A stretch of DNA of 22,254 bases from Saccoglossus kowalevskii (Eukaryota; Hemichordata; Enteropneusta; Harrimaniidae), in assembly GCF_000003605.2 (NCBI RefSeq), contig NW_003112971.1:141518-163771 (forward strand), in the 5' to 3' direction. The stretch's first letter is position 1, and the number at the start of each line of letters is the position of its first letter. A program made the position numbers and the translations under genes. The notes beneath the pieces are model-generated. The model ran no database searches. It was not told the origin of the DNA and worked only from the letters and a program-made list of their open reading frames with translations. Positions 1 through 9,810 of this stretch are shown one piece after another.

Positions 1-1339
1 AAAGTCAATTTTACTGAAACCCAAATATGCTTCCTTAATCCACCCCACAAATTCATGTTTGCATAATTTTTGTGGAAATTTACAACTTATATGCGAGTGT
101 GATTAATCGTACAACATATACACATGTATACTGCAATGTGCGCTCAATTCAATAGAATAGAACAAACGCAAGTAATAGCCAAGCAAATAAATAAATATAA
201 GGAAATGGTTACCATAGTTACACATAGTTAAATGGTAATTATTGAGTCATATGTGCTGAATGCTTTTGAATCAGTTTGCATCTGTTAAATGTGGGAAAAC
301 AATAAAAGGAACTTGATTTTTTATGGCTTATTATAGCGATTCCCCTGAATAGAATCTGTGTGTCCAAGACCCCAGGGAAGTTAGGCAAACACTTTTGTTG
401 GGTCTGCTGAACCTTCTGGTATACAGCTATGAATGGTACAACATCCACTCACATATACACAAAGAATCAGAAAATTGGAAATGTTGCCCAAGGGATGATT
501 GTTTCACAGCCTGCGCCTTGTGAAATGACACATAACAAATAGAGCTATTTCTGGAACTGCTACCGGTATATATTATTTTTTTTAAATCACTGACATGAAA
601 AAGAGGCACGGATATTAAAACAAAATGACATATCATAGTTGGTTTTCTCCATGACAACAGTCTGTCAACCATGTGCACATATTGTATCTGCTCAGTTGTA
701 TTAAATGATACTCCAACCATAAATACCATATAAATTTGACGTAGCGAGTCCCAAAATTGGTTTTGTCAATACAATTAATGGTTAACTCATTGAAGAATGG
801 AAACCTGATGTTGAGAACAGTAGTAAATGCTTTCAGCAAATACCTATTTCCGATGTAGATCCTTTATTAAAACAGCAATGTGACCATGACATTTACATGA
901 CTAAAATCAAATTTTTCGACCTCATAAATAGTTAATATGTACATTTTATGTTCAGTGTAAATTTATACTAAATAGATAAAGATATTTAGGAAATACTCCA
1001 ATCTTAAGAACACAAGTCAGCTATTCTTTAATGAGGCAATCGACAATGATATTTCATTGAGATATATATTGAGAATACTGAACACATTCATTAAATTACA
1101 AGTCATTGAAAATGATACAGTCCCCGTTAAATTTTTGAAAGTTCTCTTTGTGCTCGTCATATTAAAGTGGAGGGGTTGTCGCAAGTATGTCCTTGAATCT
1201 TGCGTCCCAAGTGGCGTATACAACAGATTGTTTATTTACATCAAATTTGAATATGTGTTGCGTAAAGACCCCTCTGGTTTAATACATAGCAAAGAAAAAC
1301 ATGTGCAAAAACATGAAAGCATGTGCAAGTTATCACATT
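1..1339. other. AT-rich DNA with no recognised gene
   Basis: I see no recognisable gene, RNA or mobile element here. Short open frames occur on both strands, the longest about 100 codons at 427-729 on the minus strand and 106 codons from 1057 on the plus strand. None shows a domain, a codon pattern or a clear splice-site arrangement. On the minus strand three overlapping frames tile 239-839 in three different phases, which fits chance openness better than a gene. Confidence 0.5.
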
Positions 1340-1645
1340 TTAAACAAACAAGATGGCCGCCAGTCAGCCAAATTTGATCAAATTGCACATTGAATTGACA
1401 TGTACATGTATATATCCTTTAATGACATGCTAAATATCAATGAAAATGATACATGCGTGACAGAGATATAGTAATATAGATAAAAACAGTCGTTATTCGG
1501 CCATCTTTGATTATGAAACAAAGTGACATGTATGATGTATGTGCCAAATACAAATGAAAATGACACATAAAACTTGGAAATATAGTAGTAAGGCCAAAAA
1601 GTCAGATGGCTGTCAATTGGTCATCCTTGATCCGATTTTGAAACA
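1340..1645. repeat. Family B interspersed repeat, old copy
   Basis: The stretch carries family-B landmarks: AAGATGGCCGCCAGTCAGCC at 1349, a second 'cggccatctttgat' block near 1498, and a third 'cagatggctgtcaattgg' block near 1602. Near-identical phrases occur at about 2490, 8570, 8740, 20640 and 20800. The spacing of the three blocks (roughly 105-150 bp) suggests internal tandem structure. It is more diverged than the copies at 8.2 kb and 20.2 kb. It directly abuts a family-A block, an arrangement repeated elsewhere in the window. Confidence 0.65.
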
Positions 1646-2440
1646 CATTCGATTTTTCAACCATGGTTTTTTGGTCTAATTAGTTCCAGAGCACCTCTGC
1701 GATGAATTCAATTTAAATCTGATTTTTTTTTAGATATCAGAAATGGGCTAATAAGAGATAATCAATAAGCATGTTTATCAACATTAAACTAATCATGTCT
1801 GTGGATTACCTCAATGAACCAAATGAATTATTATACAAATTAAGCAATTATTATGCATATATTTAAGTTTGTATATTGTTTGTGCACCCTGCACATGTAC
1901 AAAGTTTCATTATAATGTGATGATTTTTCCTAACTAAATTAGTGGAAAGCTGAAATGTAAATTATTATGTAAATTAGGTAATTATAATAGGTTTATATAA
2001 ACTTAAAACTAATTTAATTTGATCATCACATTGCGTTAGAGTACATATGTGCCGAGATTCATTAAATTAAGGTAAGTACTGTCACAGACCATCTATGTAC
2101 TAAGTTTCATTGAAATGTGATAAGAAACAAAAATTAAGATTTATTATGCAAATTGGGTAATTGATATGATCTGATTTTAACCCAAAACTGAGCAGGTCTG
2201 TGCATTGTTCTGGAGCATCAATGTGCCATGTTTCATTGAAATAGGATAAATAGTACTTGCGATATCAGTGTAAAAGCCAAAAATTAACTAATTATGCAAA
2301 TTAGTTGATTAATATTAACACATTTTTAATTAAAATTAATCAGGTCATTGGATTGTTCTAGAGCATCTATGTAGGCACATGCAAAGAATGAACGGAATCG
2401 GTCCAAAGGACTCTGAGATATGACTCCAGACGAACGCACG
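1646..2440. repeat. Family A tandem repeat block, about six decayed monomers
   Basis: Monomers are recognised by an ordered set of landmarks: 'agagcatctatgta', 'ccaagtttcattgaaatgtg', 'gagatatcagtg', 'attatgcaaattaggtaatt' and 'acccaaaactaatcaggtctg'. Within this block the 'gtttcattgaaat' landmark recurs at about 1906, 2104 and 2230, with weaker versions at about 1714 and 2060. The octamer ATGCAAAT is present near 2150 and 2294. The block ends in a 'gacgaacgcacggacagg' tail followed by 'aagtcctcgttttcggac', the same tail type that closes other A and B blocks. It is probably derived from a transposable element; the superfamily is not recognised. Confidence 0.75.
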
Positions 2441-2735
2441 GACAGGGGCTGAATTATAAGTCCTCGTTTTCGGACTTCGTCTGCCAGTCAGCCATTTTGA
2501 ATCTGATCTGAAAAACAAAAGGGTAAGGTCTCATAATGTCCAATGTACATTGTATGTACCAAGTTTGAACAATTTGCATTCATACACGGGTGAGATCTGG
2601 TTCAGGAATGACAGAAATTGTTATTAAAATGGTTGCTATTCAGCTATAATGATATATATGCATGAAGTTTGATTGGCTTAGCCATTCTGAGATACAGTTC
2701 TGGACAGAAGGATGCACACACACACACTTTAATAC
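2441..2735. repeat. Family B repeat copy ending in a CA run
   Basis: It starts with the 'agtcctcgttttcggactt' module, then 'cagccattttgaatctgat', 'tctgaaaaacaaaa', 'taatgtccaatgtaca' and 'gtatgtaccaagtttgaac'. All of these recur in order at 20,650-20,750. It closes with 'gagatacagttctggacag' and a short (CA)n run at about 2716-2726. Together with the two blocks to its left it gives a B-A-B composite. Confidence 0.7.
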
Positions 2736-2835
2736 TATATAAGTAAATTGATAAGTTAACAGGCTACATGCATGTCCAGATGGAGACTAATAACATTTAA
2801 TTCTGGAGGAAAATAACAAACATTATATCTCGCAG

Positions 2836-2861
2836 TGTGATATACATACATGTATATCACA
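2836..2861. repeat. Perfect 12-bp inverted repeat, 2-nt spacer
   Basis: TGTGATATACAT is followed by AC and then its exact reverse complement ATGTATATCACA. It could extrude as a cruciform or fold as an RNA hairpin, although AT-rich sequence forms such palindromes readily. No function can be inferred. Confidence 0.8.
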
Positions 2862-3032
2862 GTTAGTTATATCTCACATCATTTTTTAGGCTCATGTACC
2901 TCAAGATCTATAGAACAAATACGGTAGTACAATTAAGGTACAGTTTAGCCGTGTGATAAACAGTTCTATTTATGAGGGAGGTCTGCTCTTTTACTGCTGT
3001 TTGATCATGTTGGGCATGACGGCTATACATGT

Positions 3033-3050
3033 ATGCATGTTGACATGCAT
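3033..3050. repeat. Perfect 8-bp inverted repeat
   Basis: ATGCATGT, spacer TG, ACATGCAT. Each arm contains the self-complementary ATGCAT. It is short and may be coincidental. Confidence 0.6.
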
Positions 3051-3460
3051 GACTGTAACAAAAGACACTGAGAACTACATGCTTGGCACAATATCAGTTC
3101 TATTTAGTCTTGCAATATTTATAAAAAATGGCGGTTGTTGGGATGTATCAAAGAGTTCAATATGATAGGTGGATACAATATATTGATTTTTAACATAAAA
3201 TCTGATGAAGTTTTCCTTCCAACATCAACTATACTATATGCGAATTCTTACAGTTTTTCATTTACAGATAAATCTTCCCACATTCCAATGACATCATTGT
3301 TGCTTGGTGACGAAAACTTTTAGTCAAACATATTAGTTTGCAAATACATAAATGCTTCTGGAGGATATATACAGATTCAGTGCTCATTCAGCAAACATGG
3401 CCTATTTTTATAGGATTGTTATATGCAACAAGAAATATTCTGTAAAGGAGAAGACCGAGC

Positions 3461-4000
3461 AAACAACATAATGCTCCCAGATGAAGGAGCTTTTCAAATA
3501 TACGAGAATGCAATTTACATTTTTTTATTTCACTTTTCATTTTCTAGATATATGTAGTCCACCATCTTGATTCTCCAGCAAAAATTGAGAAAATGTTTTC
3601 ATCTAAAGTCCAAAAGTAACAATTTGAATTGGTTGAATTGGTTTAAAACATGGAAGCATATCAGTGCTAAACACATGTATAAAATGGTTGTCAAGGCAAC
3701 AACTGAAAATAATCATGTTTACTTTCTGACATTCTTCCATCACATGTTCAATTCTTCATAAATAATACAATTTATGGACGAGAGTAGATTATACATGTTA
3801 TATATAGCCTGTTGACAGCAAGAAGGAGGCAAAAAGTAACACACCATACCATATTACAGCGGGCGCAAGATATTTACATACACCAAACTCCCACATGCAG
3901 TAGGCAATTACCGAGGGACTTTGCAATATCCCCAGACACTTCCCTAGACACTCCATGACCATTGTATATGCAATAAAGTTACATACCGACTCACGTGACA
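3461..4000 (-). repeat. Left arm of a large inverted repeat (interrupted)
   Basis: Read on the minus strand, two segments match the plus strand of 4856-5133. The inner match is 3868-4000 against 4856-4991, including 'ggagtgtctagggaagtg' and 'gtatgtaactttattg'. The outer match is 3461-3565 against 5036-5133, including 'ggtggactacat' and 'ttcatctgggagcatta'. Between these segments the left arm carries about 300 bp (3566-3867) where the right arm has about 44 bp, so one arm gained an insertion or the other lost sequence. The arms could be long terminal inverted repeats of one DNA element or two independent inverted copies of a dispersed repeat. I favour the second because no target-site duplication is visible. 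Confidence 0.8.
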
Positions 4001-4280
4001 CCGGACCGGACATGGTATGCCTTTGATGTGTGGCCATGAGGAACGAGAGGTAGTTGGACTATTCCATTGTTTTGTAGGTACAAAAATCATTGCCGTGTAA
4101 CACTTGAGAGAAATATAATACAAACATAAAACTGGGAATGAATATTAACAAGAAATGATAAATGTAAAATCCTGTGATTGGTAGTTTGTTAAGATGTTGT
4201 CAATGGATTTATTTTAATAATATTATCGTTGTGAGTGTCCTGTTAAATTTTTCGCATAATGGCTGGTCTGAGTCCCATTG

Positions 4281-4590
4281 TCAGTTTGCCAGGACTCTCA
4301 TCGCCCTGTCAATCTTTCTCTGGATTCTTCTACTTAGTTTTACCGCCATACCGTCACTATATACCAGTTTCAAATATTCTTCAGATCTCAGACGAAATTC
4401 GATAAACTCAACAGTTTCTTTTGTAACATTGATTCAACGACGACCGTTTCTCCTCTCGGAACGTACGACAGAAAATTGTCGCACAATCCCTTGAACCGCT
4501 GCCCTCACTATTCCAACTTCCTCCCTCATTGATCATTCGCAAGAGGCGAATAATCTCCATCTCAGTGTCTTCGTTTAAATACTTTGACAT
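4281..4590 (-). pseudogene. Decayed coding-like segment of unknown family between inverted-repeat arms
   Basis: I do not recognise the family. On the minus strand one frame opens at 4590 (start MSKYLNEDTEMEIIRLLRMI). Near 4530 the coding character passes to a second frame (start MREEVGIVRAAVQGIVRQF), which runs to a stop at 4281-4283. That second frame holds one internal TGA at 4434-4436 inside an Arg-rich run (ERRNGRR before it), compatible with decay of a CGA Arg codon through CpG loss. Past the stop the peptide is charged and helical in character (ETVEFIEFRLRSEEYLKLVY, later KLSRRIQRKIDRAMRVLA). Local GC is clearly higher than in the flanks. An overlapping 106-codon plus-strand frame (4174-4494) looks less protein-like. 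It may be a transposase or accessory fragment of the element bounded by the inverted repeats, but that is inference. Confidence 0.35.
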
Positions 4591-4855
4591 AATAGCAATA
4601 ATTGTTCAAAATCAGAAACTGTATTCAAAACTAAACTGTTCTCATGAGGGTAATTTAATTATATGTTAGGGGTGTTTAAATATTTTTATCAACTAGGTTC
4701 AAAATAGAATTTATTAAATGAATGAGTACATGTACATGTATGCATGAAATAATAAAGTGTCTGATATCAACATAATTGTTTGATGATTGTTTTACTGGAT
4801 GCTTACACGTTATAATAGTTGAACCCATCAACCCTGGTCCGTTGTTTTAATTAAC

Positions 4856-5133
4856 TGTCACGTAGGCATGTATGTAACTTTATTGTATTTACAACGATCA
4901 TTGGAGTGTCTAGGGAAGTGCCTGGGGATGTTGCAAAGTCCCTCAGTAATTACCTACCGGGTGCGGGAGTTAGGTGTATGTAAATATTTCAAAAAAAGAA
5001 GCCATGATGTCATACTCTACCCATAATCCTTCGCTGGTGGACTACATAATGCTGAATGAAAAGGGAATGAAAATACTGTAAATTGTGCATTCTCCACAAG
5101 TGTTTTCATCTGGGAGCATTACCATATTTGCCG
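4856..5133 (+). repeat. Right arm of the large inverted repeat
   Basis: This is the partner of the arm at 3461-4000. It matches in two segments, 4856-4991 and 5036-5133, with many substitutions and small indels, so the duplication is not recent. The unmatched 44-bp piece between them contrasts with about 300 bp in the left arm. Confidence 0.8.
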
Positions 5134-5420
5134 TAGCAATACCACTCCAATGTACCCATCAATCATACTGGGTGTGAGATGCAAATACTTATAACGAATC
5201 ACAAATCTTGTGTGCTTTTTTTTGCAGAGTGATGGGCACAAAACAAAGATTGAGTGAATTTATAACAGGCTAAAATATTATTCTTTCAGTGAGCCCCCTA
5301 ATAAGTGAGCATACTCAAAACAAATATTCTTCATCAAGAGACAGTCAGGAGCTCTTTAAGTTTTGCCCCCATACATCAAATGTCATCATTGTAAAGTACT
5401 CATTTGAAGCTATATAGGTA
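5134..5420. other. Unassigned sequence, no gene seen
   Basis: AT-rich DNA between the inverted-repeat arm and the 62-bp minisatellite. No gene, RNA or repeat is recognised. Confidence 0.5.
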
Positions 5421-6049
5421 TTGATTTATAATTCATTCATTGTGTCAATAAACAATACATGTATGTACACATTATATTGATTTATAAATAAAATTCATTC
5501 ATTGTGTCAATAAACAATACATGTATGTACACATTATATTGATTTATAAATAAAATTCATTCATTGTGTCAATAAACAATACATGTATGTACACATTATA
5601 TTGATTTATAAATAAAATTCATTCATTGTGTCAATAAACAATACATGTATGTACACATTATATTGATTTATAAATAAAATTCATTCATTGTGTCAATAAA
5701 CAATACATGTATGTACACATTATATTGATTTATAAATAAAATTCATTCATTGTGTCAATAAACAATACATGTATGTACACATTATATTGATTTATAAATA
5801 AAATTCATTCATTGTGTCAATAAACAATACATGTATGTACACATTATATTGATTTATAAATAAAATTCATTCATTGTGTCAATAAACAATACATGTATGT
5901 ACACATTATATTGATTTATAAATAAAATTCATTCATTATGTCAATAAACAATACATGTATGTACACATTATATTGATTTATAAATAAAATTCATTCATTG
6001 TGTCAATAAACAATACATGTACATGTATGTACACATTATATTGATTTAT
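5421..6049. repeat. 62-bp minisatellite, ten units plus a partial
   Basis: Units start at 5421, 5477, 5539, 5601, 5663, 5725, 5787, 5849, 5911 and 5973, followed by nine bases of an eleventh. The inner units are 62 bp and essentially identical; the one difference I see is a G-to-A change at 5938. The first unit lacks the six bases AATAAA (56 bp) and the last has six extra bases ACATGT (68 bp). Each full unit carries TGATTTAT, two AATAAA hexamers and TACATGTA. The period is not a multiple of three and stops are frequent, so it is non-coding. The near-identity points to recent expansion or ongoing homogenisation. Confidence 0.97.
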
Positions 6050-7734
6050 TCATGCAAATACTATAATATTAATATGCTGCTAAATAGGACTGCTATATAA
6101 CCCCTTGGTACAGACTTGTTCTTGTTATAAATAACAAATGCTGGATATGTGGCAGTTAACATATAGTGTGCATCAATGCTTTTTCAGTCCAAATGCTTAA
6201 AAGAATTTTCAGAAATGTCAGAAGCATTATCCCAAGTCCATAACTGCATAGGTTGGTCATGTGATATTAATCCAGTTGAAATATAAATGTCAATGCATAA
6301 CAAGGGTGACAAAGCATTGTACAGTTGTACACAGACGTGATCCCACAACACATGAGCCTCATTTAACTCATAACAATATGCTTTCTCCATTTTATCAAAA
6401 GGGTATACAATTTTTTTTAGATTTGTTTTGACTTGTTACAATTCCTATCTATGGTAACAAAGTATACAACAGAATAACAACATAAAGAAATTTCAAAGAT
6501 ACATATTGGTTGAGATTTATTCTGAAAATTTAGAAAGAATAACCCAATGAATGTAGATGTTTTATTAATCTGTTCATTGACATCCTAATTTGGCTGAAAA
6601 GAATTAGACATATGCAAATTGCTGCCAAGATCTCATCCAGAGCTAAAAAGCCTCTAAAAAATGTCTTCTCATCGTCACGTCCACTGACCTTCTGACCTAT
6701 GTAACTATTGTGTTTAGAGTACACATTGAAAGAAGAAAATGGAATGATATTTGAGGCAAAAACAAGTCTCATGCCATCTCACTTTCAACCAGATTTTATA
6801 GTGGCCATTTACAACAAAGGTATATTGACATTACAATTATAACTGGGTAATTGCTGCTTTCACGTAATACAGGTAACCATAATGGGAAGATCTCTCACCT
6901 TGCCATTTTTGTTTCACCATCCATAAATTACGTATATGCCGTTATATTATCACACTGATTGTTATCCTGGTAAATTTATCAAGCGTCACGTTGAAGAAAC
7001 AAGCCTTCTGACACTTGTCTGGGTAATTATTTTGTCTATAGTGTGTTTCCTCACTATTGTAAATTTCATGATACTACTATTGTATTTTTGGGTCAGTGGC
7101 CTTAGTATAGACTAAACATATAATTATTACATTATAACCATTGAAATGTTGTTTCTGTCACTGAATTTGTTTTTTTAATAACCATAATAATTACCATATT
7201 TATAATCATTTATAAATTAAGCAGTTTTTCTATTGCCAAATTTGCTGATAAATATTTTGTCAATATAACATATACATGTATCTCATCCCTGCATGGCTAC
7301 CTTTAAAACTGAAGCAAAGCTTTCAGAAGGCAGTAAAAGTTCAGTAAAGTTAAAAAATATAACCTTTGCAATTTCGTGCACCAGTAAATTGCACCACATA
7401 TGGCAGAAGGGGGAAATGTTTATTCAGTGGCATGTTTGTTCATTTCAATGGACACTGTTGTCAAATCAATCCAGATAGACTTATTCATATAAGTAAACAA
7501 TCATCAAAAAGTAAAAGAAATCTTAAAGTTCATGTGTTTTGAGGGTATTGGATGTATATAATGTAAAAATAGAAAATGTATAAAATCAATTAAAAATTTC
7601 AGATCAGCCTTTAAAAACAGGAACATTTTCAACTAATAATTTCAGAATGTGAAAGGAATTTGAAAGTTTATAATACTAGGAAACTCCAACAATACTAAAA
7701 CAAAAGGAATACATTTTAGTATGTGGTTTGTAGT
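6050..7734. other. AT-rich DNA, no supported gene
   Basis: Two minus-strand frames (6184-6390, 68 codons; 6530-6772, 80 codons) and one plus-strand frame (7293-7478, 61 codons) are open, but none shows a family signature. Octamers ATGCAAAT at about 6054 and 6613 lie outside recognisable family-A monomers. Nothing else is supported. Confidence 0.45.
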
Positions 7735-8115
7735 CTATGGTTTACCCTAGCACACCTGTATATCAAGTTTAATTTTAGTATGTTGATTGTTAATGATATA
7801 TTAGAAAGTTTCTTTCTGTGTATTACCTCAAAGCACCTATGCAAAGAGTTTTATTTAAATCTGTTGAGACACCCTTGAGATTACAACAACTGCAAATTGA
7901 CTGGTTATACAAATTATTATTCTAGGATTACAATCCAAAGCTACGGTAACCATGTCTGGACATTATCTCAAAATCTATGCAGCATGTTTCATTGAAATCT
8001 GTTCAATAATTGAGATATCAGTTTAGGAGACATTTTTAATTCTTAGTATATTTAGTTCATCAGGCTAAATGTTATATGAACAGTTGATGTAGCACTGATG
8101 TGGAGCACCAATGTT
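7735..8115. repeat. Family A repeat block, strongly decayed
   Basis: Landmarks are 'attacctcaaagcacctatg' with 'tttaaatctgttgagac' (compare 1690-1730), 'accatgtctggacatta', 'gtttcattgaaatctgttc' and 'tgagatatcagtt' near 8015. About two to three monomers are discernible. It is followed by a family-B block, so the A-B adjacency recurs. Confidence 0.6.
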
Positions 8116-8199
8116 GCATATAGGTCTAGTAAAGGTCAAAATGCAATTTTTACATTTTACTTATTAAACCTACTGGTACATGCTTTTGTACTACCAGCT

Positions 8200-8945
8200 A
8201 TGAGTAACAAGACATTGTCAATGACACGTCCCCGTTCCGTTCATATTTGAGTGACATATACATTCAAAGCAGATCATGACCGAAATCCGAAATGCACCTG
8301 CATACATGTATGTACAACACATTGTACTAAATCTGAACAAAATCCATCCATGCATGACTGAGATCTGGTTCCGGAATTGTGAAAATACGTGATTTTGATG
8401 CATTTTTGGCCTTAAAATGGCCATCATTCAGCTATTGTTAAGCGGATCATGGAACAAATGTACATATCTATTTGTGACATGATGTACCATGTGTGTGTGA
8501 AGTTTGAACTTGATCAATCCAGACATGTCTCGGATACGAATCCAGAACTGAATTCTTTAAAACAAAATGGTCGCCTGTCGGCCATTTCGAACTAGATCCG
8601 AAAAAAAATGACGTGCATCAAGGTCCTATTATGTTTAATGTATGTACCAAATTTAAACAAAATCTGTCCATGCATAACTGAGATCCAGGTCCAGAATGGT
8701 GAAAATGTGCGATTTTGATGCATTTTCATCCTTAAAATGGCCGCTTTCCGGCTATCGTTAATCGGATCATGAAAAAAATACATGTGCATATGTCCCATGT
8801 AATGTGTGATGTATGAGTGAAGTTTGAACTTAATCAGTTCATGCATGTTCAAGATACAGGTGATCACGGACGGACGCACGGACGCACACAGGGCAAAACA
8901 CAAGTCCCTGTTTTCGAACCACGTCCAACTAAAAAACAAATTCTC
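8200..8945. repeat. Family B tandem block with alternating 171/149-bp spacing
   Basis: The landmark 'ttgaac' (or 'ttaaac'), followed by a degenerate 'cagtccatgcatg' and 'tgagat', recurs at 8333, 8504, 8653 and 8824. The intervals are 171, 149 and 171 bp, meaning a dimeric unit of about 320 bp. 'aaaatggcc', 'cggatcatg' and 'gattttgatgcattttc' recur between the landmarks. The block ends at 8868-8935 with 'cacggacggacgcacggac' and then 'aagtccctgttttcg', the same tail as at 20,925-20,980. Minus-strand frames 8218-8427 and 8592-9014 fall inside it and are repeat-derived. Confidence 0.8.
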
Positions 8946-9357
8946 TGGTTGTCTCATGACCTGGCCCATATTAAGGATCACAGGAATCATAGCAATGTAT
9001 TCCCACACACCCAATCAAATTTAATTAATATTTATGATATAAAAATTACTAAATCTTGGATAATTTCTTTAAGTTCAAAATGCTGTCATTATTTTTTTTA
9101 TTATTTGAAAACATGGACTATTTTGAAATGAGTATATGGTCATTATAGATAAAGTAATATTTTAATTTGATGTAAATACCTTTCATACATTAGACCTAGA
9201 TTGGTTTATATGATATAAATATTTAGTTTCAAATAATATGACACTGTTAAGCTAAAAGTTGCTATTATTCAGTTCATTCTGGTATTTTCCATTGTTTAAA
9301 TCTAACAATATCCAATACCATAAGATACCATATTGTAGGCTTGAAAGGCTTAATGGC
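8946..9357. other. Unassigned AT-rich DNA
   Basis: Nothing is recognised between the family-B block and the 30-bp minisatellite. Confidence 0.5.
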
Positions 9358-9810
9358 ACTACAGGGACAACATATGGGGAATGTTTCACTACAGGGACAA
9401 CATATGGGGAATGTTTCACTACAGGGACAACATATGGGGAATGTTTCACTACAGGGACAACATATGGGGAATGTTTCACTACAGGGGCAACATATGGGGA
9501 ATGTTTCACTACAGGGACAACATATGGGGAATGTTTCACTACAGGGACAACATATGGGGAATGTTTCACTACAGGGACAACATATGGGGAATGTTTCACT
9601 ACAGGGACAACATATGGGGAATGTTTCACTACAGGGACAACATATGGGGAATGTTTCACTACAGGGACAACATATGGGGAATGTTTCACTACAGGGACAA
9701 CATATGGGGAATGTTTCACTACAGGGACAACATATGGGGAATGTTTCACTACAGGGACAACATATGGGGAATGTTTCACTACAGGGACAACATATGGGGA
9801 ATGTTTCACA
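9358..9810. repeat. 30-bp minisatellite, 15 units, almost perfect
   Basis: The 30-bp unit (core CAGGGACAACATATGGGGAA) repeats 15 times from about 9358. The only internal variant seen is A-to-G at 9487 in the fifth unit, plus the divergent last bases of the final unit. The period is a multiple of three and lacks stops in all three forward frames and in two of three reverse frames. It therefore yields long artefactual proteins such as repeats of TTGTTYGECF, MGNVSLQGQH, MFHYRDNIWG and KHSPYVVPVV. The start and end contexts are unrelated AT-rich DNA. No splice or promoter evidence supports translation. Confidence 0.97.

Larger units (their letters stand above)
2736..3460. other. AT-rich DNA with small perfect hairpins, no gene
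   Basis: No gene is recognised. A 70-codon plus-strand frame from 2953 begins at GTG and encodes a hydrophobic stretch, but nothing supports expression. Two perfect small inverted repeats lie here and are listed separately. Confidence 0.45.

Noticed and set aside
427-839. Tiling minus-strand ORFs as exons of one gene
   Set aside because: The three frames are in different phases with no convincing splice sites and no recognisable protein signature.
2953-3165. 70-codon plus-strand ORF with hydrophobic segments as a membrane peptide
   Set aside because: It starts at GTG, not ATG, which is not a normal eukaryotic start. Hydrophobicity is expected from T-rich DNA.
6184-6772. Two minus-strand ORFs (68 and 80 codons) as small genes
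   Set aside because: Lengths are within chance for AT-rich DNA read at this scale. No domain, Kozak-like context or conservation can be shown from the sequence alone.
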